A DNA stretch of 64,000 nucleotides from Gnetum montanum (taxonomy: Eukaryota; Streptophyta; Gnetopsida; Gnetales; Gnetaceae), in NCBI GenBank assembly GCA_015680685.1, contig MNCI01004014.1, forward strand, positions 91,609 to 155,608. Reading direction: 5' to 3'. The notes below the pieces were generated by a model. It saw nothing but the letters and a program-made list of their open reading frames with translations, had not been told where the DNA came from and did not search any database. The translations under genes were made by a program, and so were the position numbers. Positions 59,572-64,000 of the stretch are shown piece by piece (the first letter of the stretch is position 1; each line of letters starts with the position of its first letter).

Positions 59572-59968
59572 ATAATCCACAATCAAACCTCAACTTTACT
59601 GCCAAGGAAATCTCTTCCATGGTTTTGAGTGGAATGAAGATGATGGCGGAGAACTTCTCAAAGGAGGAGGTAACGAAAGCATTGATCACAGTTCCGACCC
59701 ATTTCAACATTTTACAAAGATAGACCACCAGAGATGCCTGAACACTTGCAAGGTTGGCGGTTATGAAATTATTGAATGAACCCACAGCTGCAGCCGTTTC
59801 TTACGGTCTCCGTAGGTTATCTAAGACAAAAGAAAATATCTTGGTGTATGATCTTGGTGGTGGTACTTTTGACGTTGCCTCTTGTCTTGCGGTAGAAAGG
59901 TTTAAATTTTTGGATTTTAGCACCAATATATCTGCCTGGATTTATGCCTCCAAGTTAAGGTTTTCGTA
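59572..59968 (+). pseudogene. HSP70 ATPase-domain fragment
   Basis: One frame with two internal stops reads FTAKEISSMVLSGMKMMAE, ITVPTHFN, then [16 protein letters not shown] and [14 protein letters not shown]. These are the central part of the HSP70 nucleotide-binding domain, including the NEPTAAA and DLGGGTFDV signatures. The frame then loses similarity ([16 protein letters not shown]). Upstream and downstream HSP70 parts are absent, so it is a pseudogene piece or an isolated exon. HSP70 is an ATP-driven chaperone; the subfamily cannot be told. Confidence 0.85.
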
Positions 59969-60095
59969 GTGTTCATTGTGTAAAGAATTGGGTAATGCTT
60001 AATCTTTGTCTTTGTTTTTTATTCTTCTCTAACCTTCCACACTCAAACATTGCCTTCCCTTCCGTTTGCATCAACAGTAGTTGAATCTTGGTTAA

Positions 60096-60521
60096 CTAGC
60101 TTAGAGATATATATATATATATATATACCTCTCTAAATTGGCCAGGATGATTTTAAAAAAAAAATGATGCTAACAAAGCCTGAGGTGATAAGATAACTAA
60201 AAACCGAATCACTCATCCTTTCTTTGTTTCTCTACCACTTACCCAATTTAGTTTTACCCTCTTGGTCAAGTTTGCTCTTTCTTTCTTTGTTCATGGTATT
60301 TTTGAGAAATAAATCTCTTGCATAAATAATGCTCAAAAATGCCATGAACAAACAAAGAAAGAACAAACTTGATTGAGAGGGTAAAACTAAATTGGGTAAG
60401 TGATAGAAAAATAGAGGAGGGATGAGTGATTCCATTTTTAGTTATCTTGGGCTTCATTAACATCATTTTTTTAAAAAATCATCTTGGCCAATTTATAGAT
60501 ATATATATATATCTAAGCTAG
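60096..60521. repeat. 426-bp foldback element
   Basis: Two arms of about 190-200 bp are near-perfect inverted copies: CTAGCTTAGAGATATATAT at the left and ATATATATCTAAGCTAG at the right, with the middle parts (TTTAGTTTTACCCTCTTGGTC against its complement) also paired. The loop near 60300-60330 is about 25 nt. The arms start with an (AT) run. No target duplication is evident. It resembles a MITE or foldback transposon, and any transcript would form a long hairpin. Confidence 0.8.
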
Positions 60522-60527
60522 TGGAGC

Positions 60528-61328
60528 GGTTTCATGGCCTATGAGTAGAATTTAATTATTTTTTCTATTTTTTTAAGTTATCATCACTATTTGCATTCCA
60601 AATAATATATAGTGGTAAACATAAATTGGTTAAAATAAAAGTTTATATATTTCATATATGTTGATAAAGGAATACATTGCACAATTATTACACCAAACAT
60701 TATAGAGCTGTATAATAGGATTGAGCAAAAGGCAAAATACAATGATAAGTGTGAACTCAATATGTCTAATTCTCCAATAGAGAAAAATGAACTTCTTGTG
60801 CAATTCTACTTTGGAGATGTTTAGCATCTAAAATCTTTTTGTATCCTTGCACATGAAAAGGAGGATGAATCTTTAAAGAATCAATGGTCTTGACTCCAGA
60901 TAATGCAACAAACATTAGACCCGTAAGTTCTTTTATGTAGTGGTTTCGCAACCTATGAGTAGAATTTAATTTTTTTTTATTTTTTAAGTTATCATCACTA
61001 TTTACATTCCAAATAATATATACTGGTAAACATAAATTGGTTAAAATAAAATTTTATATATTTCGTATATGTTGATGAAGGAATACATTGCACAATTATT
61101 GCAACAAACATTATAGAGCTGTATAATAGGATTGAGTAAAAGGCAAAATACAATGATAAGTGTGAACTCAATATGCCTAATTATTCAATTGAGCAAAATA
61201 AACTTCTTGTGCAATTCTTCTTTAGAGATGTTTAGCATCTGAGATCTTTCTGTATCTTTGCACATGAAAAGGAGGATGAATCTTTAAAGAATCAATGGTC
61301 TTGACTCTAGATAATGCAACAAACGTTA
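60528..61328. repeat. Tandem pair of about 390-bp direct repeats
   Basis: Unit 1 is 60528-60918 and unit 2 is 60942-61328, separated by 23 bp. Both start GGTTTC..CCTATGAGTAGAA and end GATAATGCAACAAACRTTA. The units contain the 3' coding end and downstream sequence of the helicase relic on the minus strand. Confidence 0.85.
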
Positions 61329-61700
61329 ATAGTAGCCTTATCTAGTGTCATTCCTTAAGATTTATAATAGTCATGGTCCATGCCAACCGTAATGGTGACT
61401 AACGAGATGCTCCTCGGACCACAGGTACAATTGGCACATGATGAGGATTACCATTATCAAAGGCACATTCAATGTAGGAGTCAAAATCAACAATAACGTA
61501 TAATGGTAATGCAGGTGGCTATTTACCTTAAAGATATATAATATTGTGAATCATGTCAAGTGCACCAATCACCAATCCTACTTTAGGCCAAAGGTTAACT
61601 GTAAGCATTACCCTTGCACCTTCACATATAAGCAAAGATTGCATTACTTGTTGCAGTAAATAGTTGTTGTACTACTTGTTGCAGTAGATGGTTATTGTTG
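60766..61700 (-). pseudogene. PIF1-like helicase C-terminal relic with duplicated last part
   Basis: Read leftwards from about 61700: GARVMLTVNLWPKVGLVIGA, the PPALPLYVIVDFDSY stretch, VPIVPVVRGAS, PLRLAWTM, MTLDKATIN, then TFVALSRVKTIDSLKIHPPF. This is the order of the last helicase motifs of PIF1-family proteins, ending in motif VI (VALSRVKT). The final part occurs twice, in unit 2 (61200-61330) and again in unit 1 (60766-60945), where it reads VALSGVKT. Several stops and frame changes are present. PIF1-like helicases occur as host proteins and inside Helitrons; no Rep domain or Helitron end was seen. Confidence 0.75.
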
Positions 61701-62700
61701 CTAATCTTGAAGAGAGTGTTCTTCGTCTTCTCTATTGGGACTAATAGTAGCAAGATCCATGTTTCTAAAAATGCATGAATTCCAATATTGCACCTCTTAA
61801 TCTTGTAACATGATGCCTAAGTTCAATATTTTTAAATACTGCATCACACCGTAACCATCATCAGCTTAATCGTTGCCATGATCGTAACCGTCACTATAAC
61901 CATAATCGTCACTATTTATAATAATAATAAATATTCATTATTACTGTAATCATAACCATCACTATTTATAATAATAATAAATATTCAATATTACCCACCA
62001 TTTATAATACTAAATATTTATTATTACCCACATTGGGCCTTACATGTGAGGGAATACGAAGAGATGAATGGGGAGCCCAAGGGTTAGGAGGTGTCAATTG
62101 AACAGAGATTTGACTCTCTTGTAGTGACTCTTTAGCTCCCTTGCATGTGGTGCATGCATGTGAAGAAATACAAAGAGATGAATGGGAAGCTCAAGAGTTA
62201 GGGGACATTAATTGAGTAGAGATTCAACTCCCTTGCACTGATTCTTTAGCTCCCATGCGTGTGAGAGAATACAAAGAGATCAAACTAAATTGGCACTGCA
62301 ACATATATTTGTAATGCATATTCATTCGTGGAGATATAAAAAATCATGTTACAAATGCATAAATAATAATATTATTATATCGCGGGCTTTTGTATATTGA
62401 CATTATTGTTACAATGGACAAGATATGAATGATGCTAACACCTCATTCATAATTATTCATGATTATTATATTATTATTATTGTGGAATCCAATAAACGTT
62501 ATAAGATTATTATAATTAGAGCAATAATCCATAATTATAATNTATATAATGAAATGATGATAAATAACTGACTTTATTTATGATGAAGTATTTATAATCA
62601 TTTATGGTTATGATTATAAATATATCATTATAAATAACCGAGATTATAAATAACCGAGATAAATATAATCATTGGCTCCCTTGCAGTGAGTCTTTGGTTA
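61701..62700. repeat. AT-rich and tandem-repeat DNA
   Basis: 61850-62030 contains repeated AATAATAATAAATATTCA and ACCATCACTATTTATAAT words. 62045-62281 holds about 2.2 copies of a roughly 100-115-bp unit starting TGTGAGGGAATAC, with the inner phrase TTTAGCTCCC. 62330-62700 is rich in ATTATTAT and CCGAGATTATAAATAA words. One base at 62542 is given as n. No ORF. Confidence 0.7.
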
Positions 62701-63590
62701 GGAAAGATTTATAAATAATTGGTTATTTATGATTATGGAAAAACATGTGCGTCGATGGAGAGCTTGTTATCATTTTCTTCGACATTGGCTAAGATCATCA
62801 CAACATGATCTTGCTGAAGATCTTCCCGAGGTCTAGGCTACCAAAGGTGCAAAAGTTCTTGTTTTTAAAATTTACCAAGTTAAAAACCATATCATCCATT
62901 AGATTCCATCAATCAAAAAATATGTACTTAAAAAAAAGCCTCATTGCATGCAAGAAGGTAAGAAGAAATTATCAAATTTGAATTCTTTAAGTCCTCCCAA
63001 TAAGTAGAAAATTTTTAAAATTATGACCAAAGTCAGGCCAACATCTCAAATTGGCTAATAATTTTCTTGTGCTAGCAAAAATGCTAACACTTTTGCATTT
63101 ATTAAAATGCATATTGCAAATGAAAAAGTAGTCACAATCATAATAATTAAACGCATCTACTCCATGGTAACTGCTGAATTTCAAAGCACAACCATAGAAA
63201 TGATAAAACCTACAAAAAATATACAAAGAGATAAAGAGAACATGAACTTACAAATGTTCATTTACATTGGAAAAAGGTGTAGCAAAAAAAGATTACTCAA
63301 GATAGTAGTAGAAAATTAAAATTTCAGAATTCTCTGCCACTCTAGAAAGCATTGAAAAAAGAACAGAACCAAACTTTGGAATGTTTTTGCATTGGGAATG
63401 TAAATGTATAGGAAAGCATGCTAAGTACTGATAACAGAAGAGCTCATCTTGAAGTAAAACTATGAAAATTGCACAAAATCATCAAAATGTAATGTTCAAC
63501 ACGTTACAATTCACTATAAAAAATTAACCAAATAGATGATGTGCAACTTATTTATTTTCACAATAATGAGTTTTGTCGTCCCATTACTTC
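62701..63590. other. AT-rich stretch, no recognised gene
   Basis: No ORF above 80 codons and no similarity to the retroelements in the window. The two short open pieces near 62987-63319 overlap on opposite strands and have no recognisable motif. It is downstream of the candidate exon at 63591-63797 on the minus strand, so it could be 3' untranslated or intergenic sequence. Confidence 0.4.
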
Positions 63591-63797
63591 TCAACCTTTA
63601 ATTCCAACACGTTGTGCAACTGATGATGTGTGATTGATAATGTTTTCATCATTTGTCTGAAGCAAAGGACCTTGAAATTGCAATCTCATTTCTCCATCCT
63701 TTTCTGACAATGGAATATAAAGAATGCTATGGAAGATGTTAACATCACCGATATTAGCAACATCATCTATGTACTGACCTAAATCGTCGGTGCAAGA
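63591..63797 (-). CDS. Candidate last exon of an unidentified gene
   Basis: A minus-strand frame of 68 codons plus stop begins right after TTTTCCCTTCTAG, a good 3' splice site (pyrimidine tract then AG at 63798-63799), and ends in TGA at 63591. Its content (GQYIDDVANIGDVNIFHSI, YIPLSEKDGEMRLQFQGPLL, SVAQRVGIKG) has no internal stop and a mixed, protein-like composition, unlike the decayed retroelement frames. I do not recognise the protein. Upstream coding sequence would lie further right or outside the window; the open piece 63798-63995 on the same strand may be intron or another exon. Confidence 0.5.
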   Translation of the reverse strand, partial: SCTDDLGQYIDDVANIGDVNIFHSILYIPLSEKDGEMRLQFQGPLLQTNDENIINHTSSVAQRVGIKG

Positions 63798-64000
63798 CTA
63801 GAAGGGAAAACAAACACTGAAAGATCGTCGGGCAGACATCGCTGACATTGTCTTCATGTGAGGGCAAGCTAGAAAAGGAAACAAAGGTAGAGTGCCTTGG
63901 ATGGTCTGCACACAAATCAACCAAGGACTTCCCCGAGCGTAAACTAAGGCTTGCGCTAGGTTATCATATACTGATGTTCGAAATGTAAATGGCAACGCAC

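Noticed and set aside
1-64000. CRISPR arrays, bacterial operons, tRNA or rRNA genes
   Set aside because: None seen. The repeats present are LTRs, minisatellites and microsatellites of a plant nuclear genome. Some tRNA-like text is only the primer-binding sites.

Overview
The window is a block of plant nuclear DNA made almost entirely of old, mutually nested LTR retrotransposons, followed from about 58.8 kb by a short stretch of host-like DNA. It looks like a seed plant with a large genome. The retroelements are Ty3/gypsy of two plant lineages: family 1 is Athila-like, with a tRNA-Asp-type primer site and an FMDD-type reverse transcriptase; element J is Tat-like, with a second, archaeal-type RNase H. 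Almost every coding region is broken, mostly by stops one transition away from CAA, CAG, CGA or TGG. Slow decay without removal suits a gymnosperm, but nothing here fixes the species. No intact protein gene, tRNA, rRNA or CRISPR array was recognised.

Layout. 1-4491: element A, with an LTR end, an integrase relic, a long 3' noncoding region and a complete 3' LTR. 4492-5898: AT-rich, no gene. 5899 to about 58767: element B (+), split by later insertions. Its 5' LTR, gag, protease and RT lie at 5899-12339, and the end of RNase H, integrase and a trace of the 3' LTR at 57061-58767. Inside B sit a solo LTR (C, 7165-7987) and element D/H (minus strand, 12340-57064). D/H is itself interrupted twice: by a rearranged block at 18232-29351 (LTR E, element F, the unusual ORF N and LTR G), and by J at 31541-56884, which landed in the 5' LTR of D/H. 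J contains a multi-exon unknown pseudogene M on the opposite strand, the non-autonomous gag-pro element K (43267-50259) inserted in an exon of M, and a solo LTR (L, 52013-52797) with a perfect 5-bp target duplication.

58768-64000 holds a possible membrane-protein relic, an HSP70 pseudogene fragment, a 426-bp foldback element, a PIF1-like helicase relic whose 3' end is tandemly duplicated, AT-rich and tandem-repeat DNA, and a candidate last exon of an unidentified gene at the right edge.

How the parts relate: A, B, D/H, F and K share LTR ends (TGATGA...TCATCA) and, where not deleted, a 3' noncoding region of about 2 kb carrying a hairpin motif. K has lost RT, RNase H and integrase but kept this region and the LTRs, so it probably moved using proteins of its relatives. 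N is a long ORF with no recognisable family, joined to family-1 LTR and polypurine-tract sequence, and looks like a second, differently built non-autonomous element.
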